The position numbers were made by a program, and so were the translations under genes. 64,000 nt of DNA from Marsupella aquatica (lineage: Eukaryota; Marchantiophyta). The first letter of the stretch is position 1; each line of letters begins with the position of its first letter. Of this stretch, positions 35,001-47,762 are shown in pieces. Under the pieces are notes generated by a model that was given only the letters and a program-made list of their open reading frames with translations, ran no database searches and had not been told where the DNA came from. The DNA is taken from NCBI GenBank assembly GCA_973895155.1, contig OZ316891.1:5146001-5210000 (forward strand), read 5' to 3'.

Positions 35001-38000
35001 TGGCCACAATTGGTACTCAGATGTCTTTGGAATGGGGCACCATCCACCCATCAATGCTGGAGCGGGAACGAGAGCTTACATCCATGCCAAGCTCTACAAC
35101 GAACACGAAGACCACCACCACGCCCACTGTTCTCAGCAACACTGTCTCTCCAATCTTCACTCCGGTTTCGACTGGAGCAAACACTCCCCAGCTGCCCTCA
35201 CCTGGTCGTCCAAGTTTGATCGGCAGCCAAACTTTCTCGAACCCTGGCGGCATCTCCACCACGCACAATAACATTCGGGTTTCTGGGAAGCAAAGGCTGC
35301 TTGCAGCTTCCTCCGACAAGCCCTCGGGCGGAGAATCAGGCGTCAAGTCGCCCAGGGTTTTTGGATGGGCCACGCCTCTGCTGAGCCCCATCGGATCTCC
35401 GCTGCGCAGGCATCTTGCCAGCATGAAGGTGTACTTGCAAGAGATCGGGCACCTCACAACAATTGATCCACATGATGCGTGGCTCCCCATCACTGAGTCG
35501 CGCGGCGGCAATGCTTACTACGCTGCATTCCACAACTTGAATGCCACCATTGGCTTCCAGGCTCTAATCCTGCCCGTTGCGTTCACCTTTCTCGGCTGGT
35601 AAACTCTGCTCTGGAGCAAATCTAAAATTCCTCTGTGCAATGCTCTGTTTCGCTTTTATTTCTTTCTCTAACGCTTTTCATGATAGTTCAATATTTGCTA
35701 TAAAAGCTAACTAATGCAGGCGTTCTGCAGATCCTCCAGACATTTAAATAGATAATGCATCTAAATCCTCAATAAGGGACTCTGTTGAATGGCGCACTCA
35801 AACATTTGTGATGATTTAGCTCATTCCTGGGTCAAGTTGTTGAAAGTCCTCATCAACGGATGTTAGAAAACAGCCTGTCAGCTTTTGTGGAAGGAAGTGA
35901 AGAGTCAAATTCCTGGGAATGATCAATTCCCCTGCCAGTGTGTCCATCGGAAGCTCTGCTACTAAATCAAATTAGACTTTCCGCTCGGCTTCTAAGAAAC
36001 TGTATGTCTGCTGAATCCGCTGAGGGATTTCGCAACTTTCAGAATCAGAAACAGTTCGTAAATACTGTATGCAGGAGCTTTGGGGTGGGGGGAAGAGAAG
36101 ATTATTTCTGCAGCTGATGATTCCTCCACAAGGCAATCTCGCTATAATAATTTAGATCAGCGACCAATTGTTCAGTACCATTCTAATTTTAATGTTTCAA
36201 GTAACTTCGAAAAGTCGCACTTGACAGTTTTGATTTATATGTAGACAACACTGTTATGCCTCTATTGAACGTTGAAACAGAATTTCGCACTTGTGATATG
36301 CTCCACAGGACATGGGGAATCCTGGCTCTCACTTTCGCGTTCGGGTGGTTCGTGTACACTAAATGGCTTCTAGTCGAAATGCACGAATGTGTTCCTGGGA
36401 GACGAATCAGCCGTTTTCTGGACCTCGCCGAAACAGCCTTCGGTAAGTGCCTGCACCCCAGAACAAGCTCTCAGAGCACATCATTGATGTGATGCCGATT
36501 TTTTTTGTGTGTCTCCCTTCTGCAATGCCTTCCCTGATCAGTTTCGTATGAAGTCAGCTGAAGACATGATTGTGTTGAATTTAATCCGAGTCTCCTAAAT
36601 CTACCACCGACTGACCAATCGAAGCAACAGTATTCTAAGTCCTTGAGTGTAAGCTAGATCCGTGTTTCTCACCTTTTATAACCAAAGTAGCCTCAACAGA
36701 GTTGCCTAGGAGAACTGCAACTTACTGAAAGTCTCTCTCTCTCTGTCTTCTAGTAGTGAATTTCAATTTCATTCTTTCATGATAGCAGAAATCTGAAAAA
36801 AGACAAGAAGCTGTGCTCACTTCTTCTCCTTCGATTACTTTTGCGATTAGAGATCTTTCTGGAAGTTTCTAGCCGAAACGGTCCTGGAAATGATGAGATG
36901 AATGTGAGAACTGGAGTCTGGGTAAGATATGGAGGAAGAGCTTCACTTTGGGAATCGAGGCGTGGGTCTTTCCATTGCTACATCAGGTTGCCCGAATATT
37001 AAGAAATCCTTGCCAAATGTTCAGTTTTTCAAATAAATCTGATTAGGGTGACTGTAACGCTGACTGCAAATGTACGTTCGGCTTTGTGAGCTCAGGAGAA
37101 AGATTGGGCTTCTTCCTAGTAGCACCAATGGTTATCAATCTCGCAGCAGGGACGTGCGTAGGCTTGATCACTATCGGCGCAACCAGTCTGGAGCTATTCT
37201 TCCGAACAGTGTGTCCCATGTGCAGGAACCCTCTCACTCCAATCGAGTGGTACCTCGTCTTCACTTTGTTCTGCGTCCTCGTCGCACAATTCCCAAATCT
37301 GAACTCTGTAGCTGGAGTGTCTCTCATTGGAGCTACTATGGCAGTGGCGTATTGCACTTTGGTATGGTCACTTTCAATAAGTGTTCCCAGGCCGGCCTCT
37401 GTCAAGTATGAGATTGTTGTGGGAAAGTCCACAACGGCGAGTGTGTTCATGATCCTCAATGCTCTAGGCCTTATTGCATTTGCCTTCCGGGGTCATAATC
37501 TCAGCCTCGAGATTCAGGTGGGATATAATTATGTTGTTGCCAAATTGCATAGCTTGAAACGTGTTCAACAACCAGCTCCAGAAGATTTGAATTACTAGCT
37601 ACCTATATGGGGTCTATCTGCCATTCTTAGTGACCACGAAATTAAGCTATAAAGCTTGATCTGGTGGCTGCTCTAGCTGACTCGGGTGATTTTCTTATGA
37701 ACAGGCTACCATGCCTTCGACCTTGAAGCATCCGTCTCGCGTGCCTATGTGGAAGGGCGCGTTGTGGGCCTTCGCAGGAACGGCGTTCTGCTTCTTCCCG
37801 TTAAGTATCGGTGGATACTGGGCATACGGAGACCAAGTAATTGCTTCCTCCCTCTCTCTCTCTTTGTCGACCTGCCTTGGTGCTTGTGCAATTAACTGGA
37901 CGGCTTTAATTGCTCGTGAAATGCGTCTCAATAGTCGAATCTGCGGCAGCCCTTCTCTGCGCAATTGACTCCGTAATCTTGAAGAGAGCTAGCTCCAGAC

Positions 38001-38564
38001 ATCTACTCTAATAATGTCATCTGTATGAGGCATCTTATGACTGTTTTTGTGGTGCTGTGAATGATGTAAAACCTGCAGATGCGGGGGTCTGGGATCCTCT
38101 TCTCCATCCTCGCTTTCCATGAGAAGCAGATTTCTAGCGTCTTACTGGGCATCACCTTCCTATTTGTCGTCCTCCAGTCATTGTGCAGCTTCCAGATCTA
38201 TGCTATGCCCTTGTTGGACCTGGCCGAGCAATTCTACACCAAGCGAACCGACAAGAAGATCAACTCCTACCTGCGCTTCCTTTGCAGGACCTTGTTCGTC
38301 TTTGCCGTGTTTCTCGTTGCCATTGCCATTCCTTTTCTATCGAGTTTGGCGGGGTTGACTGGAGGACTATCCATTCCCCTGGCGTTTCTTCTGCCTTCAC
38401 TCATGTATCTAAAACTGAGAAAACCTGCGAGAGGAAGCCTTCACTGGTACCTCAACTGGGGCTTGTCCTTCGTCGGAGCTTTTCTGAGCGTTACCGTCAG
38501 CGCTGGCGGTGTGTGGAGTGTTGTGGAGACTGGAGTAAAGGTTCAATTTTTCAAACCAGCCTAG
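35000..38564 (+). CDS. LHT-type amino-acid permease (AATL1/LHT8-like), five exons
   Basis: Likely a proton-coupled amino-acid importer of the AAAP/LHT family in a cell membrane. Exons with GT/AG borders and matching phase are 35,000-35,598, 36,309-36,442, 37,096-37,517, 37,705-37,836 and 38,079-38,564, giving 590 residues. Residues 1 to about 142 are a Ser/Thr/Pro-rich cytosolic tail. The transporter domain starts near 143 with DPHDAWLPITESRGGNAYY and FHNLNATIGFQALILPVAF. Later landmarks are WGILALTFAFGW, NPLTPIEWYLVF, NALGLIAFAFRGHNLSLEIQ, ATMPSTLKHPSRVPMW, SIGGYWAYGDQ and FLSSLAGLTGG, ending FFKPA. Hydrophobic segments fit the expected 9-11 membrane helices. The long N-terminal tail is typical of the AATL1-like subgroup. 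The start at 35,000 is the first Met in this frame and follows an 87-bp tandem duplication. The substrate cannot be told from sequence. Confidence 0.9.
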
Positions 38565-41500
38565 TGGATCAATTCGAAAGCCTGTGCATCATAAATGGGC
38601 CTCCTCTTGTACAGATCTCATCATTTCGGCAACGTCTGGACCGGGGTGACGCGATTTGGTTAGACTTCAAATCCGAAAAGTGGTACAGGTAGTAGACAAG
38701 AAAAGGGCCTGAAGGGATTATTAGGTAGGAGTCAGGAGTTGCAGTTGCTCTGAGCATCATTTCAGTTGAGGCCTAAACTAGGCGGAACTCTAACCGGCTC
38801 TCTCGTTCACCTTCATCCTTTGAAGGGACATGTACTTTGGGTCATGCTTCGATTGGCAATCATTCCGGATAGCAGTAAGCTGTCACACTGAGAGTCGGTT
38901 CTCTCTGAGCAAATTGGGAATCATACCAGTGCTGGAGATCGAGCTAAGCTTGATATAACGATTAGTATATAGCAAGAGATTCAATGCCTTCCCCTCGAGA
39001 TTCACAACTAAGAGTTTTGTAAGGTTTGAATTGTCCATCGATCTGCGGCGTAGGATGAGCAAAGGATGATTTAAGTGATTGTCAACTATGCCTCTTGCGC
39101 ATCTCACGAGCAGAAGCAGATGAAGATGCTGATCTATATTCATGAATGTGTACACGAATGGAGGCATTGACCAATTCTACCATGAATTCAGATAACTCCG
39201 AGTTATTATGTTGGCATAAATAATTAAGTTTGCAGGAATGAGCACTCATTTTGCCCTATGGCCAATTTCGGTTTGATTATGAACTTCAAAATATGTGTGA
39301 GCATGAAATGGATGCGTTGTGGAGTATGCAGGGAACTCAAAGTCCCCGCTTGCCGTCCCAGCCTGGTCGTTCCCGCCCCCGAAACATCAGTTTTAGTTTA
39401 CAATGGACCATATTTCCCAGGATGAGAATCAATGTAAGCCACCGTAGAAATAGAATTTATCCTTTGGAACTGAGATAATTGGAATGATTGTTTGTGCTAG
39501 ACTCCATGTAAAAGATGATGGCCTCGTTTCTGTTCCCCACTTTTAGTAATCCGTGAAACTTTACTTTCGCTTGCTCCAAAGGGATTTGATTGAAGCTGCC
39601 GTAGGTAGGGAATTCATTTTGGAACTCGGGCCTGCAGATGGGCATCCGAAAATAATTGATAAATTACAGGGGTTTAGACTGGCATTTCATATATGACCTG
39701 AACTTCGCTCCATGGTGATTTCGAAATAAGTTTGACTACGTAAAACTTGTACCTATGTTCCTTCTTGGATATGCGGCTGAAATGAACTGCCCTGAGATGC
39801 AGATAATGAGGCCACGTGAGATGAATGGAATGTGAGGCTAATCTTCCCATTGTTGTTAATTTGAGCTCCTCCGCCTCAGGCTGTTGGGCTCCAAATTAAA
39901 CAGTTTTAGCAGGCCATATCAAATTCTTGCGAAAAATTATATATTTACTACATTATCAAATTCCACTCTTTCTATTCATCTCATGGTCTGTTCTCAATTT
40001 TTTCTTCTCATGGTCTGTTTACAAAATGTCATTTTGGCTAGTCTCTCTTGCAACCACCGAAATGTCATTCTGGCCAGAAGCCTATCTGGTGGTTGGATCA
40101 TCGTAACATTTTTTCGTTATCATGAGATGACCTGAAGGTGCCACTTGTACACGCCTAACCCTGGCACTCTCTCTATAGCTCGCACATTTTTTGGGAATCC
40201 AGTCGCACATTCTTGGAAATCCAGTTGCCAACTCCACCCAGTGTCAGATTACCTGGCCGGCCATCTCTTCTTTGCCCGACAGCCTTCTCTCAAAACATCA
40301 GTTACTGTCGAGAATACTCTGCAATACTGCCTGGCTCTCTTCTATGCTCGACAACACTTCTCTCAAAACATCACTTACTTTTGAGAACACTTTGCAAGGC
40401 ACTGGCATTGAGCTAGTAAGTACAATCATACTAGTGGTCGATTCAAGCTTACCTATAAGGTATGCCTGCTGAAGTTTTGTCTCCAAATACAATACATCAA
40501 TGATGGATTCTTTTCACTGATGATTGTGCCATTGACCTCCAATTAGAGACTGGCCGTATTCAAACGTCCTGTGCAGAAGTCTTCCATGGAAAAATTCTTA
40601 TTGATCGTGAACGGTATGTCGACGTCCTTCAAATTTGTACAGTACCTTCCTCTCCGACCTTCGAATTGAACTGCCATTCTAGCTGCTCTCTGGACGGAAA
40701 GCCTCGATGTAAGGATCAGTGGGGCCCGATGTCCTCTGGATCGGACATCGATCTCGTCGTTTATGACGTTTGGTCGGTGCATCACATGAAAGCATGGTCG
40801 ACATCTGCACGTCACTCTCCAAAGTACTCTTCTCAGTGCATCATAGAGATTGGAAGGTCAAGTGTGACCGTCATCTACGAAGACCGTGCACACTGAATTT
40901 CAGGCCCTCCCTGGTCCACCATGGAGTCTATTCATCCATCCACATTTTACAGTCTTGGGCTGCAATTTGATTATCTAGCTTCCAGGTGGGGTTTCTCAAA
41001 TCCACCTCGTGAGCTCATCACCGGCCTGGTTGGTGAGAGGATTGAAGTACCAGTTATTATGCACTGTTGTTATTGTTATGATAGTTTGCCAGAATGCACG
41101 GATGGATTGGTGGATTTCATAACCGGTCTAGCAACCCGATGTCCTGCTGAACTTCCATAAATCTCAATCACAGCTTACTGATCCAGGACAGTCCATACGA
41201 TAGTTGTCTCGAGCTCTACGACTATCACTGTACAATCCATAGGACGTGCGTGCAGGGGACATTTGTGCATCCCACTAATTGCACATCAGAATTGACACCT
41301 ACTTACTTATTTAAAACAACACTCTATTATTTAGATAAATGATACATATTTAGAATAACATTCCATGATTTAAACAAAATGATTGGGTTTATCATGGTAT
41401 GGAGTGAAATGGTAGACTATATATATATTCACATTTTGATGTGCAATTGAAGAAGGGTTACTTTCTTAAGACTAGATTTGCCCTGTAGTTGGCAGCTACA

Positions 41501-44365
41501 GTTGCTTGATAGAGTGGACTATTTAGCCCCTCATGTGGTGTCTCCTTAGAGCTTCCAACTGATGAGACAGTATACATTAGGTTGGATTTAAGTAAGTAGG
41601 TATATTGCTCGACAGATACCCAAAATGATAGTGGCTACTTCATGGGATCACTCACTTTAGGTTGGGGGTCCAGCAAAACCAACATGGATCACTCAGTTTC
41701 CCATGGAGTAACCACCCCAAATGGATCCCATGAAAATGGATCCCATGAAGTTACCCAAAAACTCATGGGGTTGATTGGGGAGAAAAGTTTGGTTTCCGGT
41801 CCAACAAGCAAATACCTCTTTAATTAAGGCATGTAATCTTGACTCCCTTACTTTAGAGCATCTCCCTACTGGTGAAACTACTGTAGATAGTCGGTGGGAT
41901 GAATCGCTTGGAGCCCTGACTCCTTTAATTAGGGCATGCCCAGTGGTGGGAACATAGTCTGTTAGATTTAAGAGCACCCCTGCCAGTGATTACATTTGGT
42001 AAACTAGGCTTGTTGCATCTAGCTACAGATAATCTTACGAGTTCAGTCAAAGCAAAATGAACCACCAGTGTGTGCATGTAGTTGGAATCAGACAAACCTT
42101 CACTAGAATTGTGGTAACAGACATGTCACAAATTTTGTAGTCTGTCCCATCTGTCACAAAAGTTGTAGTCTGTCCCAAACCTACCCGGAACCTGCGTAAG
42201 GTCCCTTAGTGACAGGTCTATTTTTGAGATGAAGATTTATCACACTGAGGAACAATGAGCAGCAAAATGAGATTGTTCGCACACTACTTTACTTCTTTAT
42301 AGAAACATATGATAGTCACAAGAGAAAGCTAGACAAGATTGTTTGCACACTACTTTACTTCTTTAAAGAAACATATGATCATCACAAGAGAAAGCCAGAC
42401 AAGAGCCATTTGCTATCGTATCTTGAAAAGGGATGTCGCTGCCGCCCAGACTCTGCTTGATCATCCACTTGTATGAGTCAAGATCAGAAGTCATGATTTT
42501 TTTTTTATAAATGAGCACTACTGTTGTCTGTCGACAACAAGTAACTGATCACCCACCAGCGAGTGAGTGTCAAGATCAGAATCAACAGCCTTGCCGGTCA
42601 ATCTACTTCAGAAGTTGATGGAGAGAGCGGAAAGATGAATAGCCACAGTTCAGATAATTACAATAGCAGACTGTTACTGACTAGATTGATGATCGAGCCA
42701 GCAAGATAGTCAGGAGTGTGGATGCTCTAAGAAATGTAGTCTTGACAACTGTATGGGAGATAGAGCCGGGATTACAATTTGTTTTACAATCGGAAGTCAG
42801 CGCCAAAGTGAGTGACCAGGGCAGAATCGTGGGCAACAGGCCGTTCCAGATCCATGGCGCGAATTCGAGGATCCATGGTGGGGATTGGCGCCAAACGGAG
42901 TAGTAGACAGAACGGCTCTCCCTGATGAGAAAGGAGAACTTTGGAGGAACCCATTTTTCAAATGGAATTCACTCAGATTTGCAGGAGGATGAAACCTTGG
43001 GTGATTGGAATATTATCATTCCCCGTCTTACTTAAGAGGGCTTGGGTGCATGAGCATTCATATGCGGTACCGACGGTGGTGGACAGAGCAGAGGCAGACT
43101 CCTGCTCCTCTCCTCATAAGAGCACTGTATTCGATCCAATTGGAAGCCAATTCCAAATGTCACTACATAATTTCATTCGTTCACATGAAACTCTGCTCAG
43201 TCAGTCTTCCACAGTGAATGAAGATCTAAAGTAGGCTGAAAGGAGATCCACAATCATTTACGACATAACTACGCCGACAAACAGAGACACCGAGCAGAAC
43301 CGAGAAATGACAACAATGAAGCCAACCTGTACTCCTACCAACTCCCCATAAACCCGAACAAACTGCCATATGCACGTGAAGGCTTCAGCATTCCATAATT
43401 GTATAAATCCAAGAGAAATTTCCTTGTTACATCCATTTGTAGGAGTTTCGACTTAAGTACATCTCATTAGCTTCAACGCTCAGGCATGGGACTATCTTCC
43501 ATGGACTTGAATAGCTTTCTTCAAACCTGATGTAACAGGGCCGACAGAAAGGAAAGATCAACATTTCACCAGATAAATGATTCACATCAGTCTTTCTCCC
43601 AAAGATTTCAGCGAATCATCAAGAAGGAAAGATAAAATAATGAGACCATGAACGATGAGCATTGTAAATTTCATGCAGTATCAACCATAGTCTTAAACTG
43701 TGGAGCAATCCTACACCAGGCATAGATTCCAGGATCCGAGTAGAATTTTCAATTGAAAAGATGGAACTGAAGTATGGTCTACCCACACTGCAGCTCTTTA
43801 CAAAGAATTCCCGTGTCTTAAAAAGTATCCAAACTCTATGTTGCCCGCCTTCTCATAGGAGCAGAGGAATACGTTGACTTGGTTTTGAGATTCACAGTAT
43901 TTGCTATACAATATATTCGTGTTAAAGTTTTCATCCTGTGGGTTCAGTCATACAGCTCCTTGGTAAGCATTGCAAGCCAGGATCAAAGAGGTACTACAAT
44001 CCTTAGCTATCTGCACGCAAGGGTGATGTTGATCATGCTGGTAAACTAGTGGGATCTGGTCGGTATGTTATATCCTTGCTTCTTCTAAGAGGCTCTTGTT
44101 GTCTCTTACAAAATCTCGACAACACAGTTCAAAAAATATAGCCTTCAGCTACTCTTCAAAAATTCAGTAGCTGATAACTGTACATTGGAGTCGCAATAAT
44201 CAAAGGACTATGATTTCCGTGACTGCAATGCCTAAAGACAATCCCGACATAATATATCGATGCTGCCTTTCGTCCACTAGGGTTTAGAAGTACCAATTTC
44301 CAGTCCAGGACAGCAACGAAAAGATCATCTGCCATCCAAAGCATATTTACAAGAAGTCCCCATAC
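38565..44365. other. Spacer without a supported gene
   Basis: Frames are short and unlike known families. Two related fragments at about 40,190-40,230 and 40,280-40,400 repeat tctcaaaacatca(g/c)ttact. A MITE-like element lies at 41,277-41,448. Near 42,270-42,400 a 60-bp phrase (gattgttcgcacactactttactt) is duplicated in tandem. The stretch just after 43,430 is probably the 3' flank of the leftward gene. Confidence 0.45.
41277..41448. mobile_element. Small MITE-like element (~172 bp)
   Basis: The left end aattgcacatcagaattgac and right end tcacattttgatgtgcaatt are inverted over 12 bases exactly, then weakly. The interior is AT-rich. The phrase tttatcatggtatggag near its right side also occurs at 52,845-52,861, and the terminal word recurs near 31,905, 32,975 and 52,790. 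This makes a dispersed family likely. I could not fix a target duplication. Confidence 0.5.
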
Positions 44366-47300
44366 CTAGGCACTTGAAGGAAGAACAGGGTAATTTGCAT
44401 CAGGAGAGAGCCCGCTGAACCACGAGCCAAGCTTTTGCTCCATCTCGTTCAAAATATTGCGACGTCTATCCCCAATCCCATACTTGACTCTGTCGATTGC
44501 TTCTTTGAAGTCCTCGAAAGTCACTGCAGACCGGCCTAACAATACCACATACCAGCATGACCAATTAGCAAGATTGGGACAAAAGGACTCATGCACACTG
44601 TGTAAGATCGTCAGGTTTCCATAAGAAATTGGTGCCCTTCCAAATAGATTCCACCTTCAGCAGAAATCAGGTGTACTATCTACCGAACAGCTATATACAA
44701 TCTATGACATTCGCAAAACAGGAAACCACTTTTGTAGAGGACTTATTGTACAATACCTCTTCTTGCTGCCAAAAGCGCAGCCTCATTCACAAGGTTGGCA
44801 AGGTCTGCACCAACAAACCCACCGGTCATGGATGCTACCAGCCTCTGGAGCAGAAGTGGATCCTCTTCTACAGGTACGCCACGCATATGGACAGCCAGTA
44901 CTTGCTGCCGGCCCTGTAGATCAGGTTCTGTAACATGCACTCTGCGCGAGAGACGCCCAGGCCGACACAATGCAGGATCAAGAGCCTCAGGTCTATTGGT
45001 TGCTGCAAGTACAAGAACTCCAGAATCTGATTCGAAGCCGTCCATCTCTGTCAACAGCTGGAACAGAAGATAAAAACTATGACTGTCAGTTTACGACCCT
45101 AAGGTAGCTCAGCATACGACTGCAATTAAAATCCAACAATTATTAGCGTAAACACTCAAAACATTCAAACATATTAATACGGGTGAGACGATGATCAGAA
45201 AGCTGGAAAAGTGAAGAGAATTGTTCGCCATTCAGAACTCAACTTCACCCTTCAGTCATACTGTAAACAAAACGCGACTAACTTGAAATAATATTTCTTA
45301 GACAACGAGAAGCCTAAAGTCGTACCTGATTTAAAGTTTGATCACGCTCATCGTTGAAGCTTCTTCCCCGGCGTCCACCAACAGCATCAAGCTCGTCTAT
45401 GAAAACAATAGAAGGGGTGTTCTTCCGGGCCTCTGAAAAGAGCTCTCTAATTCTCGCTGCACCTCTTCCAACGAACATCTCCACAAACTCACTTGCTGAT
45501 GCTGCGTAGAATGGAACACCCGCTTCACCGGCAACAGCCCGAGCGAGAAGGGTCTTTCCCGTTCCTGGAGGGCCAACTAGAAGAACACCTTTGGGCACTT
45601 TTGCTCCAAGGCTTGCAAACTTTGCAGCTCCTCTCATGCACTCCACGATCTGAAATTGTGACAACAAGAACTTAAGAACCTCGTTGAGAAATCACCAGAT
45701 GGAAGAGGATTAAGTCAAATAAACGTTAATAGATGGAGAATGAACTGTCCGTCCAGACCCTTCAAGATCCATCACTGTTCCAATCACCAGATGGAAGAGG
45801 ACACAGTCAACGAAACGTCAATACATTGAGAATGAACTGTCCATCCAGACCGTTCAAGTTCCACCACGGGTCGAATCACTACCCACCTACCCTGAGTAAC
45901 CAATATCTCCCAGGGTGTGTGTCCAGTAGTGAAGCCTTATTTCCATCCTTAGGGATAGATCTGGTCAGGAATTTCAAAAACTTTGCACGGGTTTGGTCGG
46001 ACTTACGCTACTCAGTTCAAATCATTTTGGCTGCTCTCCCAATCCCACCAATCAACATAGCTCAATGATTAGAGACTATAACCTTGGGATCTTTCCTGAA
46101 GAGGTTCATCTTGTCCACCCTTTGTTTGAGTCTAATCGAGGAGTTTGACTTAAGATCTTCGTCAGCTCACTTGCTATACCCCAAACAATTCGCTTTGGGT
46201 CCTGTCTTACCAACAGTATTTCGACTTCAAAGTAATCAGGGTCTGAAGGCCTAAAACCCAGGTACGCTACATCCAGGTGATAATCTAAGGTGACCCAGAG
46301 GTATAAGAATAAACAATCATTTAAAAAATTCAATATCGATGAATAATTTCTATCAAGCACAGGTACCTTGACCACTAGTGAGTTCTTTATTAAGTCCAAG
46401 GAAAGCATACACTAGAAAGTAAGACTGGGCGTGCAAATCGGGTACATCCACACGAAAACCATGCACTAAAACCTAATACACATACATACGCTGCATTTTG
46501 CCAATGGCAATACGTACCTCCATTAGCTCAGCCTTCGCAATATCAACACCAGCAACGTCCTCAAACTTCACCAACCGACTCACATTTCGCCTCTTTTTGC
46601 CATTGGAGCTGTTCTGCGACATCTGCCGATGCAGCAGCCAAAACACGGGACTCAAAGGAATCCAGAGAGTAATCACAGTGATTATAACCGTTCTGAATGC
46701 CGCACTCACCGATTGCGGAGCAGAGCTGTACTTGACCCCTGCGTCTCTCATCAACGGGAGAAGAAAGGCCTCATCGTTCTTGACCCTTCTTGTGGAGTAG
46801 GCCCATTTTGGTACGACAAGTTTTTTCTGAGCGGTCACGCTCTTCTTTGGGACTGAGACTTCACTTGACGTACTCACTGTGCTTCCATAGGATTCCCCAG
46901 TGCTCTCACTTGTCATATCCATCAAGCCCTCCTGAGCTAGTGTCATGCTAGCAATCAACTCCTTCCCATCCTCCGCAGTTGGTATGCGGTCAATTGCGTG
47001 CCCTTCACTGTGCGCCTCTGCTACAGGAGGAATTTCATCGGTCTGATGCAAATTGAAGTACAAATAGCTCGATCCCTCTTCAAAGAGAGCAGTGGTGACA
47101 GTTTTGGATTCCAGATGGGCCACCAGCTCGGAGTAGGCGACCACCTGAGGTGCAGCGTTGCCGGTGAGTGAGGCACTCAAGTAAACCAATCCCATAGTAC
47201 AACCCAAAACGCTCCATAGCATCATCTGCCGCCTCCCAGGACCCCTAAGGAAAGCCAGAAGCCCTTTCAACAAATTTTCAGGTGAAAATCTTTTCAAAAA

Positions 47301-47762
47301 TCCAAAGAGAGCCCCGAGAGCTCTCTGAATTCTGGCCACAAAATTCGACTTCCGCATCGGCGCACCCTCCTCGGAATCGGCGGCCGATGCCACTGGACTA
47401 TCCTCGGATGTTGAGGGCTCTGCTGCTAGGCTATTGTTTGTCACCCAACTTTTCCTGTCATTCCTCTCATCCCACTTTCGTGATTCACCAAACGAAAACG
47501 ATTTGGGCCCCGCAGCTGAAAAGCATATCGCCTGCCTTTGAACCAAAAAAACAACTCTATTTGCTCCTCCTCCTGCTGCTTCTTCACGACGCCTTTTCCC
47601 TCCCACAATTTTCACCGATCTCTTGGCCAGTCCACTTACATTATCCCCCGAAAATACAGAGGAAGCCAATAGAGACCCGGAACAGGCACTTTGCCCTGTC
47701 GAAACACGCCATTGGGCAAGAGCTGTCATCGTGCGTGCTAGCACGCCCCGTCCGCGCTCCAC
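44366..47762 (-). CDS. FTSHI3: FTSHi3-like FtsH homologue without a protease domain, four exons
   Basis: This is an AAA+ membrane protein of the chloroplast FtsH family, most like the FTSHi3 group. Exons (minus strand) are 47,762-46,518, 45,649-45,326, 45,057-44,757 and 44,535-44,366. All have GT/AG borders and keep phase, giving 679 residues. Residues 1 to about 130 are rich in Ser/Arg and look like a transit peptide. Membrane segments lie at about 180-200 and 355-378. The AAA module begins near 399 (KFEDVAGVD), with Walker A GPPGTGKT at 441-448, Walker B IVFIDE at 496-501, and the second region of homology ([16 protein letters not shown]) with arginines at 555 and 558. After the lid ([23 protein letters not shown]) the protein ends within about 60 residues (ending [15 protein letters not shown]... 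to SSA). The HExxH zinc site and peptidase domain are therefore absent, as known for FTSHi3. It probably acts as an ATP-driven motor or scaffold in the inner envelope (family knowledge). The ATPase residues look intact. Confidence 0.85.
45691..45880. repeat. 92-bp tandem duplication in FTSHi3-like intron 1
   Basis: atcaccagatggaagagga occurs at 45,691 and 45,783, followed in both copies by related sequence through gagaatgaactgtcc and ccagacc. It sits just upstream (in gene sense, downstream side) of exon 2, within the 868-bp first intron. Confidence 0.75.

Noticed and set aside
35017-35511. 164-codon minus-strand frame opposite permease exon 1
   Set aside because: It is antisense to the Ser/Thr/Pro-rich coding tail and has no independent features.
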